From the NCBI GenBank assembly GCA_002329675.1, contig DCUA01000039.1, forward strand, positions 327 to 10,892: 10,566 nt of DNA, in the 5' to 3' direction. Origin of the DNA: Firmicutes bacterium UBA1426. GTDB taxonomy: Bacteria > Bacillota > Clostridia > Peptostreptococcales > Anaerovoracaceae. The notes beneath the pieces were generated by a model, which did no database searches, was not told the origin of the DNA, and saw nothing but the letters and a program-made list of their open reading frames with translations. A program made the position numbers and the translations under genes. This document shows, piece by piece, positions 1-6,725 of this stretch (positions are counted from its first letter, which is position 1; each line of letters starts with the position of its first letter).

Positions 1-446
1 AAACCTCCGGTGACATAGTCTGCCAGACGCATTTTCCGCTCGCCTCCGATGCCAATCCTGACGCGGGGAAAATCATCCCTTTGAAGATCGTAGATGATAG
101 AGCGCATACCGTTATGAGTACCTGCACTGCCTGCGGGCCTGATCCTCAGTCTCCCCATGGGAAGATCTATATCATCATACACCACAATAAGATTGGAAAG
201 CTCAGGTTTGTAATAGGAAACCAGCTCTCTCACACTTTGGCCCGACAGATTCATATAGGTCTGAGGCTTTACAAGCAACACCTTTTGGCCGGAGATAATA
301 CCTTCCCCGACCAGTGCTTTATGCTTTAATTTGTTGATGCGGATCCCGTGCTTTTCTGCCAGATAATCTACTGTGATAAAACCTATATTGTGCCTTGTAT
401 GCTCATACCTTCTGCCGGGATTACCGAGTCCTGTGATGATAAACAT
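1..446 (-). CDS. pth: Peptidyl-tRNA hydrolase, C-terminus cut by window edge
   Basis: This enzyme cleaves the ester bond of peptidyl-tRNAs that drop off ribosomes, recycling tRNA in the cytoplasm. The 148 complete residues visible carry the family landmarks: the N-terminal GLGNPG loop (residues 6-11, Asn9), the catalytic His19 in TRHNIGF, QTYMNLSG with Asn66, YDDIDLPMG with Asp91, and the HNGMRS segment with Asn112. The usual GGHNG is GTHNG here. The family is normally about 185-200 residues, so roughly the last quarter lies left of base 1. The start at 446 follows an AGGTG ribosome binding site, 10 bases after the prs stop, so it is probably the last visible gene of a glmU-prs-pth transcript. 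This order matches Bacillus subtilis, except that ctc is missing between prs and pth. Confidence 0.96.
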   Translation of the reverse strand, partial: MFIITGLGNPGRRYEHTRHNIGFITVDYLAEKHGIRINKLKHKALVGEGIISGQKVLLVKPQTYMNLSGQSVRELVSYYKPELSNLIVVYDDIDLPMGRLRIRPAGSAGTHNGMRSIIYDLQRDDFPRVRIGIGGERKMRLADYVTGG

Positions 447-456
447 AACACCTACA

Positions 457-1407
457 CTAATCAAACAATCTGCTGATGGAATCGTTCGTAAAGATGCGGA
501 TCATAGCTTCCGCAAACAGAGGAGCTACGGACAGCACCTTGATCTTATCCAGCTTCTTTTCCTCGGGCAGAGGTATGGTGTTGAGAAGGATCATCTCTTT
601 GATGGCGGAGTCCTGGATCCGCTCGATAGCAGGCCCGGAGAGCACCGCATGCGTAGAGCAGGCAAATACATCTTTTGCTCCCAGATCCTTTAATGCATTG
701 GCTGCATTGGTTATGGTCCCTGCAGTGTCGATGATATCATCGACCAGAATCGCATTTTTGCCTTCTATATCTCCGATGACATTCATGATCTCAGAGACGT
801 TTGCTTTTGGACGTCTTTTGTCAATGATGGCAATAGGCGCATCCAGGGGGTGTGCCATATTTCTCGCTCTTCCCACACTGCCGTGGTCAGGTGAAACGAC
901 GACCAGATCATCCAGGCGCATTTCCTTAAAATATTTAACAAGAATGGGCATTCCCAGAAGATGATCCACAGGAATATTGAAATAGCCCTGGATCTGCGCT
1001 GCATGAAGATCCATGGTCACTACTCTGTCTGCTCCTGCAGAGCTGATGAGGTCCGCAACCAGCTTTGCTGTAATGGGGTCTCTGGCCTTAGCTTTCCTGT
1101 CCTGCCTGGCGTAACCATAGTAAGGTATGACCGCATTGATCCTCCCTGCAGAGGCTCTTTTCATAGCATCTATCATGATCAACAGTTCCATCAGGTTATC
1201 GTTGACCGGATTGCAGGTAGACTGAACGATATAGGTGTCGATACCTCTAACTGTTTCCCACAGGTTTACCGACACTTCTCCGTCACTGAATTTGCTTACC
1301 GTCGATCTCCCCAGCGGCTTTCCCATTATAGATGCGATCTCCTCCGCCAACTCGGGATTAGAGTTCCCCGCAAAGATTTTAAAGTCTGCGAACGCTCCAT
1401 TCTTCAT
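457..1407 (-). CDS. prs: Ribose-phosphate pyrophosphokinase (PRPP synthetase)
   Basis: It makes 5-phosphoribosyl diphosphate from ribose 5-phosphate and ATP, the precursor for purines, pyrimidines, NAD, histidine and tryptophan. At 316 residues it has the normal class I length. Visible motifs are FSDGE (40-44), the ATP-binding YARQDRK region (99-105), the [11 protein letters not shown] metal-binding segment (133-143), SPDHG (172-176) and the PRPP-binding loop DIIDTAGT (224-231). The family usually reads SPDHGGV-RAR; here it is [11 protein letters not shown], a small change. The start has an AAAGGA ribosome binding site 8 bases upstream. The gene lies 23 bases after the glmU stop and 10 before pth. 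It probably shares their transcript. Its product is also the ligand sensed by the nearby PurR, so regulator and signal source are encoded together. Confidence 0.98.
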   Translation of the reverse strand: MKNGAFADFKIFAGNSNPELAEEIASIMGKPLGRSTVSKFSDGEVSVNLWETVRGIDTYIVQSTCNPVNDNLMELLIMIDAMKRASAGRINAVIPYYGYARQDRKAKARDPITAKLVADLISSAGADRVVTMDLHAAQIQGYFNIPVDHLLGMPILVKYFKEMRLDDLVVVSPDHGSVGRARNMAHPLDAPIAIIDKRRPKANVSEIMNVIGDIEGKNAILVDDIIDTAGTITNAANALKDLGAKDVFACSTHAVLSGPAIERIQDSAIKEMILLNTIPLPEEKKLDKIKVLSVAPLFAEAMIRIFTNDSISRLFD

Positions 1408-1430
1408 TGCATTTATCCTTTCTGTCTTAT

Positions 1431-2156
1431 CTACTTCTTCTTTTTCAGAATCCCTCTTTTTTCAACCCAATCGGGAATGATCATGTCCTTTGCTCTGCCA
1501 ATGCAAAGTGCTCCGGAAGGAACATCTTTGGTAATGGTGGTCCCTGCTGCAACATAGGCTCCCTTTCCCACTTTGACAGGTGCAATAAGGTTGGTATTGC
1601 AACCGATAAACGCTGCCTCTTCCACGGTGGAACGATTCTTTTCAGACCCGTTATAATTGACGAATACCACACCGCAGCCAAGATTTACACCATCACCCAC
1701 ATCCGCATCCCCTATGTAGGTGAGGTGGGACGCTTTCGCTCCGTCTCCCATTGTTGAGTTCTTCACTTCTACAAAATCGCCCACTTTGGCATCCCGGCCG
1801 ATATGGCTGCCCGGACGCAGGTAAGCAAAGGGACCGACCTTTGTCCGGCTCCCGATGGTACTTTCCAGAATAACGGAGCACTGAATGTTCACACCGTCGT
1901 CGATGACGCTGTCAACGATTTTTGTGTTGTGACCGATGTTACAATCCCGCCCGATTTTAGTATTCCCTTCCAGTATGACGCAGGGCCCTATCGTAGTCCC
2001 TTCTCCTATGGAGACCTCCTGCCCGATATAAGCGGTCTTCCAGTCCACAAAGGTGACACCCGCTTGTATGTGCGAAAGGACAATAGCTAATCGTTCCTGT
2101 TCTTTCCGTTCTTCCTCTGCAATGATCTGCTTCATGCTCATTTTCTTTTCTACCAT
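1431..2156 (-). CDS. glmU: Stand-alone GlmU C-terminal (left-handed beta-helix) acetyltransferase
   Basis: This 241-residue protein matches only the C-terminal half of GlmU, which acetylates glucosamine-1-phosphate with acetyl-CoA. Full GlmU is about 450-460 residues, with an N-terminal uridylyltransferase that is absent here. Residues about 8-33 resemble the linker helix between the two domains, and the hexapeptide-repeat helix follows to about residue 212. Acetyltransferase residues known from E. coli GlmU (numbers from memory) are kept in register: Arg114 (R333), Lys132 (K351), His144 in SHLTYIGDA (catalytic H363), Tyr147 (Y366), Asn158 (N377) and Lys173 (K392). The start at 2156 is preferred to an in-frame GTG at 2201: it has AAGGGG 9 bases upstream, whereas the GTG lies inside a promoter. 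The position between spoVG and prs is the normal glmU locus, so it is probably a reduced or split glmU rather than an unrelated acetyltransferase. The uridylyltransferase must be encoded elsewhere or replaced. Confidence 0.9.
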   Translation of the reverse strand: MVEKKMSMKQIIAEEERKEQERLAIVLSHIQAGVTFVDWKTAYIGQEVSIGEGTTIGPCVILEGNTKIGRDCNIGHNTKIVDSVIDDGVNIQCSVILESTIGSRTKVGPFAYLRPGSHIGRDAKVGDFVEVKNSTMGDGAKASHLTYIGDADVGDGVNLGCGVVFVNYNGSEKNRSTVEEAAFIGCNTNLIAPVKVGKGAYVAAGTTITKDVPSGALCIGRAKDMIIPDWVEKRGILKKKK

Positions 2157-2165
2157 GCACTTATT

Positions 2166-2171
2166 CCCCTT
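2166..2171 (-). promoter_or_regulatory. Ribosome binding site deciding the glmU start
   Basis: AAGGGG on the minus strand lies 9 bases before the ATG at 2156. It supports that start over the upstream GTG at 2201, whose codon overlaps the promoter and would precede the predicted transcript start. Confidence 0.7.
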
Positions 2172-2191
2172 GTTATCTGAGCTGTCGATTA

Positions 2192-2220
2192 AGTATATCA
2201 CCTATATTTTCCCTCGTAAA
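2192..2220 (-). promoter_or_regulatory. Sigma-A promoter for glmU(C)-prs-pth
   Basis: On the minus strand TTTACG (2215-2220) and TATACT (2192-2197) are separated by exactly 17 bases. Transcription should begin near 2184, about 28 bases before the glmU ATG at 2156. It lies just beyond the spoVG terminator, so this unit can be expressed independently of purR-spoVG. Confidence 0.75.
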
Positions 2221-2243
2221 GAGCAAGGAATTTATATCCAACG

Positions 2244-2276
2244 TGATAAAAGGACACCGTTTGGCAACGGTGTCCT
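2244..2276 (-). terminator. Rho-independent terminator after spoVG
   Basis: A perfect 10-bp stem (2252-2261 with 2266-2275, plus a closing A-T pair at 2251/2276) has a 4-base loop. Reading on the minus strand it is followed by TTTTATC, a short U-tract. It lies 20 bases past the spoVG stop and just before the promoter for glmU. Confidence 0.85.
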
Positions 2277-2295
2277 GAAATGATATCATATAAAT

Positions 2296-2631
2296 TCACT
2301 GGGCTGCTTCTGCCGCTTCTGCGGTCTCTGCAGTATTTACCGGGGGTACGATCTGGTCCTGCTCTTCGTCCATATGTTCGATGACTTTGTGATACTCTTC
2401 GAATATCGCCTCCTTGATCCGATTCCTCGTCTCTGACGTCAGCGGATGGGCTATGTCCCGAAAATCACCTTCTCCCATCTTCCTGCTGGGCATGGCTATG
2501 AACAAACCGCTCTGCCCTTCAATGACTTTAATGTCATGCACCACGAACTCGTCGTCAAATGTCACAGAAACGACAGCGCGCATCTTTCCTTCATCGTTGA
2601 CCTTGCGAATTCTTACGTCAGTTATTCGCAT
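2296..2631 (-). CDS. spoVG: Septation/stage V regulator SpoVG, nucleic-acid-binding protein
   Basis: SpoVG is a small conserved DNA/RNA-binding regulator, known in Bacillus for effects on septation and sporulation and in other Gram-positives for global regulation. It occurs in non-sporulating species too, so it does not prove sporulation. The 111 residues show the family core: an N-terminal [11 protein letters not shown] strand, [20 protein letters not shown], and the [13 protein letters not shown] segment that ends in the DNA-contacting helix. The usual length is about 84-100, and the extra length here is an acidic, alanine-rich tail (about residues 90-111) with a TAE/AAE pattern. The start follows GAGGTGG with a 7-base spacer. 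It has its own promoter overlapping the end of purR and its own terminator. Bacillus has yabJ between purR and spoVG; here they are adjacent. Confidence 0.97.
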   Translation of the reverse strand: MRITDVRIRKVNDEGKMRAVVSVTFDDEFVVHDIKVIEGQSGLFIAMPSRKMGEGDFRDIAHPLTSETRNRIKEAIFEEYHKVIEHMDEEQDQIVPPVNTAETAEAAEAAQ

Positions 2632-2709
2632 GAATACACCACCTCTCTCACAGTATCCTTACATGGCTAGAAATACAGCAGGTATCGATCGTACAACGTT
2701 TATGACACA

Positions 2710-2738
2710 ATTATACCTTTTATTACAAAATTTTTCAA
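2710..2738 (-). promoter_or_regulatory. Sigma-A promoter for spoVG
   Basis: On the minus strand TTGAAA (2733-2738) and TATAAT (2710-2715) are 17 bases apart, near the sigma-A consensus. The -35 box overlaps the purR stop codon. Transcription should begin near 2703, giving a leader of about 70 bases. In Bacillus subtilis spoVG is a sigma-H gene, but no convincing sigma-H promoter was seen here. Confidence 0.8.
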
Positions 2739-3532
2739 GTGCGAATTATCTCAATACTCTTTTTCTGTTCATCTACACGGCCTAAATAGAGAAGCGGATA
2801 GTAGTCGTCTATGACCTTCTTCACAGGTTCCACTGCAGCAATCACCACTCCTGTACCTACTACTTTGACGTCAAACTCCGAAAGCACATCGATAATTCCT
2901 TTGATACTTCCCCCGGCTCTCATGAAATCATCGATAATGATGGCCTTCTTTCCGGGCTGTACGGCACGTTTTGCAAGGGATAGTTTTTGGATCCTGTCTG
3001 TGGATCCGGAAAAATAATTGATGCTCACAGTAGAGCCTTCCGATATCCGGCTTTCCCGGCGCACCACCACAAGGGGAAGGTTGAGCATATGAGCGGTCAT
3101 AAAGGCTACCGGTATGCCCTTGGTCTCAATGGTCACCACATAGTCCGCTCCTCTGTCCTGAAATTTCTCTGCAAACAACTCCGCCGCGTGACTCATGATA
3201 TGCGAGTCGAACATCAAGTCTGAGGTATAGAGAAATCCGCCCCCCAGGATCCTGCTGCCATCGGACAGCTTTTCACTGAGTTCGTTTAACAGGAACTCCT
3301 CACGGGCGGACGATACGGTCGGAATAAAGCGTATACCCCCCTTCGCTCCCGCAGAAGTCTCTATACTGCCCAGTTCCAACTGTGCCAGCAGCTTCTTGGC
3401 GGCAGAAACATCTTCGCTGACAGTGGATTTTGCAGCTTGAAACAGTTGACAGAAATAATTTAATGAATAGGTACGGTTGGGGTGATTGGAGAGGATCTTG
3501 ACGATTGCGCCGACCCGTTCGGTTCTCTTCAT
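2735..3532 (-). CDS. purR: Pur operon repressor PurR (Bacillus type)
   Basis: This is a PRPP-responsive transcription regulator of purine genes, distinct from the LacI-type PurR of E. coli. The 265 residues are of normal length. An N-terminal winged-helix DNA-binding domain (about 1-72, with the TYSLNYFCQLFQAAKSTVSEDV recognition region at 21-42) precedes a phosphoribosyltransferase-like domain. That domain holds ETKGIPVA (136-143), RRESRISEGSTV (158-169) and the PRPP loop IIIDDFMRAGGS (198-209, Asp201/Asp202). The start has AAGGAGG 6 bases upstream. It diverges from murC and has its own promoter. No terminator is seen before spoVG, so some readthrough into spoVG is likely. Autoregulation is known in Bacillus, but no clear pair of PurBox sites could be read here. 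Confidence 0.97.
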   Translation of the reverse strand: MKRTERVGAIVKILSNHPNRTYSLNYFCQLFQAAKSTVSEDVSAAKKLLAQLELGSIETSAGAKGGIRFIPTVSSAREEFLLNELSEKLSDGSRILGGGFLYTSDLMFDSHIMSHAAELFAEKFQDRGADYVVTIETKGIPVAFMTAHMLNLPLVVVRRESRISEGSTVSINYFSGSTDRIQKLSLAKRAVQPGKKAIIIDDFMRAGGSIKGIIDVLSEFDVKVVGTGVVIAAVEPVKKVIDDYYPLLYLGRVDEQKKSIEIIRT

Positions 3533-3597
3533 AAGGGTCCTCCTTGGTTTGTGTTTCCGAAAGTACCTTGGTGAAATTATGCCTTATGCACATCCTA

Positions 3598-3626
3598 ATA
3601 GTATTCGCATTCTGTATTTTTGTCAA
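3598..3626 (-). promoter_or_regulatory. Sigma-A promoter for purR
   Basis: A perfect TTGACA (3621-3626, minus strand) is followed after 17 bases by TACTAT (3598-3603). Transcription should begin near 3591, giving a leader of about 58 bases. The promoter is back to back with the murC promoter, leaving 36 bases between the purR -35 and the murC extended -10. Confidence 0.75.
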
Positions 3627-3662
3627 TTTAGCCATAATTGCAGTATGTTTTTCATAGGTCTA

Positions 3663-3671
3663 TGGTATAAT
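3663..3671 (+). promoter_or_regulatory. Extended -10 promoter for murC
   Basis: TGGTATAAT is a perfect extended -10 (TGnTATAAT). No good -35 is seen at 17 bases, which extended -10 promoters tolerate. Transcription would begin near 3678, placing the whole tandem repeat at 3688-3780 in the murC leader and excluding in-frame starts upstream of it. Confidence 0.65.
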
Positions 3672-3687
3672 CGGAATGTAAAACCAG

Positions 3688-3780
3688 CCACGGGGTCAGA
3701 CCCCGCGGGGGCAAAATCAACCACGGGGTCAGACCCCGTGGGGGCAAAATCAACCATGGGGACAGACCTTGTGGAAGCTT
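3688..3780 (+). repeat. 33-bp tandem repeat with GGGGTCAGACCCC palindromes in the murC leader
   Basis: Two near-identical 33-base units (3688-3720, 3721-3753) differ at one base. A third, degenerate copy follows (3754-3780). In unit 2 a perfect 10-bp inverted repeat, CCACGGGGTC and GACCCCGTGG, surrounds a single central A; unit 1 has 9 of 10 pairs, and unit 3 is badly decayed. The units are separated by GGGCAAAATCAA. As RNA each intact unit would form a strong GC hairpin just upstream of the murC ribosome binding site. The length is a multiple of three and has no stop in the murC frame, so it could be mistaken for coding sequence. It resembles dispersed REP-like repeats seen in many bacteria, but that is recollection, not a search result. 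Confidence 0.9.
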
Positions 3781-3785
3781 GGAGG
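3781..3785 (+). promoter_or_regulatory. Ribosome binding site deciding the murC start
   Basis: GGAGG sits 6 bases before the ATG at 3792, an ideal arrangement. It fixes the start after the tandem repeat. The in-frame ATG codons at 3645 (inside the promoter region) and 3756 (inside the repeat) lack a comparable site. Confidence 0.85.
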
Positions 3786-3791
3786 AAATCA

Positions 3792-5171
3792 ATGCAAGCG
3801 CTTTCTGAATATAGACATATACATTGCATAGGCATCGGAGGCATCGGCCTCTCTGCCGTTGCTGACATTTTATTAAAGAGGGGCCACTGGGTATCCGGTT
3901 CTGACCTTAAGCCGGGTGATATCACGGAAAAACTGAAAAGCCAGGGGGCTCTTATTTTTTCCGATCACGATGAGAGCAATATCCAGGGAGCAGATTTGGT
4001 AGTGTATTCCTCGGCTGTTTCACCGGACAATCCGGAGCTGATCGCTGCCGAACGAAACGGAATACCCATCGTTTCCAGAGCAGCGGTTCTGGGAGCGCTG
4101 ATGAAAGAATACGACGGAAGCATTGCCGTTTCCGGCACTCACGGGAAAACCACGACCACATCCATGATCTCCTTGATTCTGGAACATGCCGGCTGCGATC
4201 CCACGATCCTGGTGGGAGGCAACCTGCCTGAATTCGACGGCAATGTGAAGGTAGGCAAAGGGGATTATATCGTGACGGAAGCCTGCGAATACATGGACAG
4301 CTTTCTCAGCCTATACCCCAAATATAAAATCATATTAAACATCGACTCGGATCATCTGGATTATTTCAAGGACATTGACCATATCGTCAGTTCCTTTGAC
4401 CGCTTTGCCCGTCTGGAGCCAAAGGACGGCGTGGTCATTGCATATAACGCCAACCCCTTTGTAAAATCCATCATAAAAAATCTGCAGGGAAAAGTCATTA
4501 CCTTCGGCCTGGATGAACAGAGTGATTACTATGCAGAAAACATCCGCTTTAATACCGCAGGGATGCCTTCCTTTGATCTGCTCTATCAGGGCGAAAGGCT
4601 GGGATCACTCCAACTGTCCGTGCCGGGAGAGCATAATATTATAAACGCTCTGGCTGCTGCGGCCTGCTGCCGGGATCTGGGAGTGGATGCAGAACATATC
4701 ATCTCTACTCTGGAAAGCTTTACGGGAACACAGCGTCGCTTTGATATCATCGGCATCACCAAGAACGGACTCCGCATCGTGGATGACTACGCCCATCACC
4801 CCACCGAGATCAAAGCAACCCTATCCGCTGCGGTCAACGTCCCGCACAAAAACCTCTGGTGCCTGTTTCAACCACACACTTATACCCGGACTCTGGCTTT
4901 GTTTGAAGAGTTCGCCCAGGCTTTCCAATTGGCGGATAAAGTAATTCTTGCTGAGATCTACGCAGCCAGAGAAAAGAATATATATAAGATAAGCTCCAAA
5001 GAATTAGTGACAGAGATCAAACGCACCCATCCCGATAAGGAAGTGTACTACTTTGAAAGCTTTGATGAGATCGCAAACTTCGTTGTAAATAACGGGGAAC
5101 CCGGGGACCTGGTCATTACCATGGGCGCGGGAGATATTTACAAGGTTGCGGAAATCATCCTCTCCAAATAG
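3792..5171 (+). CDS. murC: UDP-N-acetylmuramate--L-alanine ligase
   Basis: MurC adds L-alanine to UDP-MurNAc using ATP, the first step of the peptidoglycan stem peptide, in the cytoplasm. With the start at 3792 it has 459 residues, the usual length. The N-terminal Rossmann-like UDP-MurNAc domain opens with HCIGIGGIGLS (glycine loop 14-19). The central Mur ligase domain has the P-loop GTHGKTTTT (115-123), EACEYMDSF and the NIDSDHLDYF segment. The C-terminal domain has DDYAHHPTEI and FQPHTYTRT. The reading frame stays open upstream through the tandem repeat to 3486, but no family homology is visible there and the promoter lies inside it, so a longer start is rejected. It diverges from purR and converges on the D,D-carboxypeptidase, which acts on the same peptide stem later. 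A stand-alone promoter suggests a single-gene transcript. Confidence 0.97.
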   Translation: MQALSEYRHIHCIGIGGIGLSAVADILLKRGHWVSGSDLKPGDITEKLKSQGALIFSDHDESNIQGADLVVYSSAVSPDNPELIAAERNGIPIVSRAAVLGALMKEYDGSIAVSGTHGKTTTTSMISLILEHAGCDPTILVGGNLPEFDGNVKVGKGDYIVTEACEYMDSFLSLYPKYKIILNIDSDHLDYFKDIDHIVSSFDRFARLEPKDGVVIAYNANPFVKSIIKNLQGKVITFGLDEQSDYYAENIRFNTAGMPSFDLLYQGERLGSLQLSVPGEHNIINALAAAACCRDLGVDAEHIISTLESFTGTQRRFDIIGITKNGLRIVDDYAHHPTEIKATLSAAVNVPHKNLWCLFQPHTYTRTLALFEEFAQAFQLADKVILAEIYAAREKNIYKISSKELVTEIKRTHPDKEVYYFESFDEIANFVVNNGEPGDLVITMGAGDIYKVAEIILSK

Positions 5172-5181
5172 AAGGCGCTAA

Positions 5182-5309
5182 TGTGCAAAATTTCTACTTG
5201 TGCGTACTTTTTTCTATTGATTCTGCATAAAAATATAAAAATATGCGCAATCCACAGAATTATTCATGGATATGCGCATATTTTAATGCACTAGTTGAAA
5301 TTTTGCACA
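5182..5309. repeat. 128-bp nested inverted repeat in the murC/carboxypeptidase convergent gap
   Basis: Outer arms 5182-5203 and 5288-5309 match at 20 of 22 positions, with the first 13 (TGTGCAAAATTTC) perfect. Inside, AAAATATGCGCA (5238-5249) pairs perfectly with TGCGCATATTTT (5273-5284). A further 5 pairs (5250-5254 with 5267-5271) follow after one bulged base, leaving a 12-base loop. Between the outer and inner left arms lies an unpaired A/T-rich stretch (5204-5237). It starts 10 bases after the murC stop. It could be a bidirectional terminator, since A-runs and T-runs flank the inner stem, or a small MITE-like insertion. No target-site duplication is evident. Confidence 0.85.
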
Positions 5310-5328
5310 AGTTCAACATGATAGCTAT

Positions 5329-5349
5329 GGGGGACAGACCCGCGCCCCT
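5329..5349. repeat. Further GGGGACAGACC motif at the carboxypeptidase stop
   Basis: GGGGGACAGACCCGCGCCCC closely resembles the GGGG(T/A)CAGACC core of the three copies in the murC leader. It ends against the TAA of the carboxypeptidase gene, so murC and the nested inverted repeat are bracketed by this motif, about 1.55 kb apart. Confidence 0.6.
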
Positions 5350-6710
5350 TAGTTCCGGCTGCTCCAGTACTCCTGATCCCAACGGGCTCTTTCCTGCTCT
5401 TTCAGCATCCGGTATTTCGCTTCACGCTGCTGCCTCTTGAGGCGGCGTATCTTTACCTGACGTCTTTTCACCAAAACATACAGAATAAGCAGTAACAACA
5501 ATAAGGCTACCACAGCCAAAACCAGGTTTCGAATGGTCTCAGCAGTGCTATCGGGAACACCTACAATGGAAAGCCAGCCTCCCCTGTCTATATCCTCGGC
5601 TGTGACCGCATCGTATTCACCGATCAGCTCATCACCTGCATACAGTCTGACCACGCCTGCCTTTTGACCCTGCATCACGGGAGCTTCCACCGAATCCAGC
5701 AGTTCCACTTCAGTCCTGAGCAAGTTTTCAGAAGCCTCCGCCGGCAAGGTGGCATCCACTTTGTCAGGAAGGATGACCTGCACCCTCTTGACCGCCCCTC
5801 TGCTGACAGGTACTGTACCCAGGTCCTGACCGGACTCTAACGCGTTTACCGTCTTATAGTTTGCAAATCCATAATCCAAAAGAGTAATGCAATCCTGGAA
5901 CCGGCCCATGTCTGTGGAAGCAAGAGTCACAGCGATAAGCTCGGTGTTTCCCCGTCTTGCCCCGGCAACCAGACATCCGCCTGCCCGCCCGGTATATCCC
6001 GTCTTGATCCCTGTGATACCTTCGTATTTACATCCCCGCACTTCGCCGTTCACCGTTACAGTGTGGAGGTCATCATAAAGCATGCGGTTTGTGTTGTAGA
6101 AATATCGGGTGTCCTGTAGGTTCGTGGCTTCCATGGTATATTGATAAGTGGTTGCAAAATGCCGGAAGGTCTCATTTTTCATAGCATATTTTGCGATCAT
6201 TGCCAAGTCATAGGCTGTGGTCAAATGTGCATCATCGTGAAGGCCGTGAGGATTGACAAAGTTCGTATTCAATGCTCCCAGCTCCACAGCTTTCTGATTC
6301 ATCCGTTTCGCAAACTCTTCTACGCTTCCGGATATGTTCTTTGCGAATGCCACTGCTGCATCGTTTGCAGATTCAAGCATCATACCATACATGACATCTT
6401 CAACGATTACATCTTCTCCCTCAAGGAGGTAGATCCTGCTTCCCCCTGTAAACGACGCCTCTTCATCGATATTCAATTTGTCGTGGAGCTGAAGATTCTC
6501 CAGGGTGAGAATAGCCGTCATGATTTTGGTAGTGCTTGCCGGATAATGCTGCTCATGGCTGTTCTTTTCGTATAGGATCTTTCCTGTTGTCGCATCGATT
6601 AAAATTGCGCTTTGACCGATAAGTTGAGGTTCCTGCGGAGCTCCATAAACAATATTTACCGATCCGAGTAACATAGATATTATCAATAATATAGAAAATG
6701 CTTTTTTCAT
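5349..6710 (-). CDS. Serine-type D-alanyl-D-alanine carboxypeptidase (PBP5/DacF family)
   Basis: This exported low-molecular-mass penicillin-binding protein removes the terminal D-Ala from peptidoglycan pentapeptides. The 453 residues begin with a signal peptide (about 1-23, cleavage near VYGA). The three active-site motifs are present: S-x-x-K as Ser59-Thr-Thr-Lys62, S-x-N as Ser114-Ala-Asn116, and Lys236-Thr-Gly. A PBP5-type beta-rich C-terminal domain follows (about 285-380). A clear transmembrane helix (about 393-414) then leads to a basic and glutamine-rich cytoplasmic tail of about 40 residues; E. coli PBP5 has only an amphipathic anchor. The start has AAGGA 9 bases upstream, and the gene lies 15 bases after the phosphoglycerate mutase stop, so the two are probably co-transcribed. 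It resembles dacF or dacA/dacB-type genes, but the exact symbol cannot be assigned. Confidence 0.95.
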   Translation of the reverse strand: MKKAFSILLIISMLLGSVNIVYGAPQEPQLIGQSAILIDATTGKILYEKNSHEQHYPASTTKIMTAILTLENLQLHDKLNIDEEASFTGGSRIYLLEGEDVIVEDVMYGMMLESANDAAVAFAKNISGSVEEFAKRMNQKAVELGALNTNFVNPHGLHDDAHLTTAYDLAMIAKYAMKNETFRHFATTYQYTMEATNLQDTRYFYNTNRMLYDDLHTVTVNGEVRGCKYEGITGIKTGYTGRAGGCLVAGARRGNTELIAVTLASTDMGRFQDCITLLDYGFANYKTVNALESGQDLGTVPVSRGAVKRVQVILPDKVDATLPAEASENLLRTEVELLDSVEAPVMQGQKAGVVRLYAGDELIGEYDAVTAEDIDRGGWLSIVGVPDSTAETIRNLVLAVVALLLLLLILYVLVKRRQVKIRRLKRQQREAKYRMLKEQERARWDQEYWSSRN

Positions 6711-6725
6711 GAATTTCTGTCCTTA

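Noticed and set aside
476..2090. Long open frames on the plus strand opposite prs and glmU, and similar antisense frames elsewhere.
   Set aside because: They have no recognisable protein features and lie wholly opposite clear genes, so they are reading-frame shadows.
2632..2660. AAGGATACT as a possible sigma-H -35 element before spoVG.
   Set aside because: It lies too close to the spoVG start codon to leave room for a -10 and transcript start before the ribosome binding site.
3552..3620. PurBox-like CCGAA-containing stretches near the purR promoter.
   Set aside because: Only about 9 of 13 positions match the consensus as recalled, and there is no clear pair at the required spacing.
3486..3791. 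A 102-codon N-terminal extension of MurC, open in frame through the tandem repeat.
   Set aside because: It overlaps the purR start and both promoters, shows no MurC homology, and the ideal GGAGG plus 6 bases points to the ATG at 3792.
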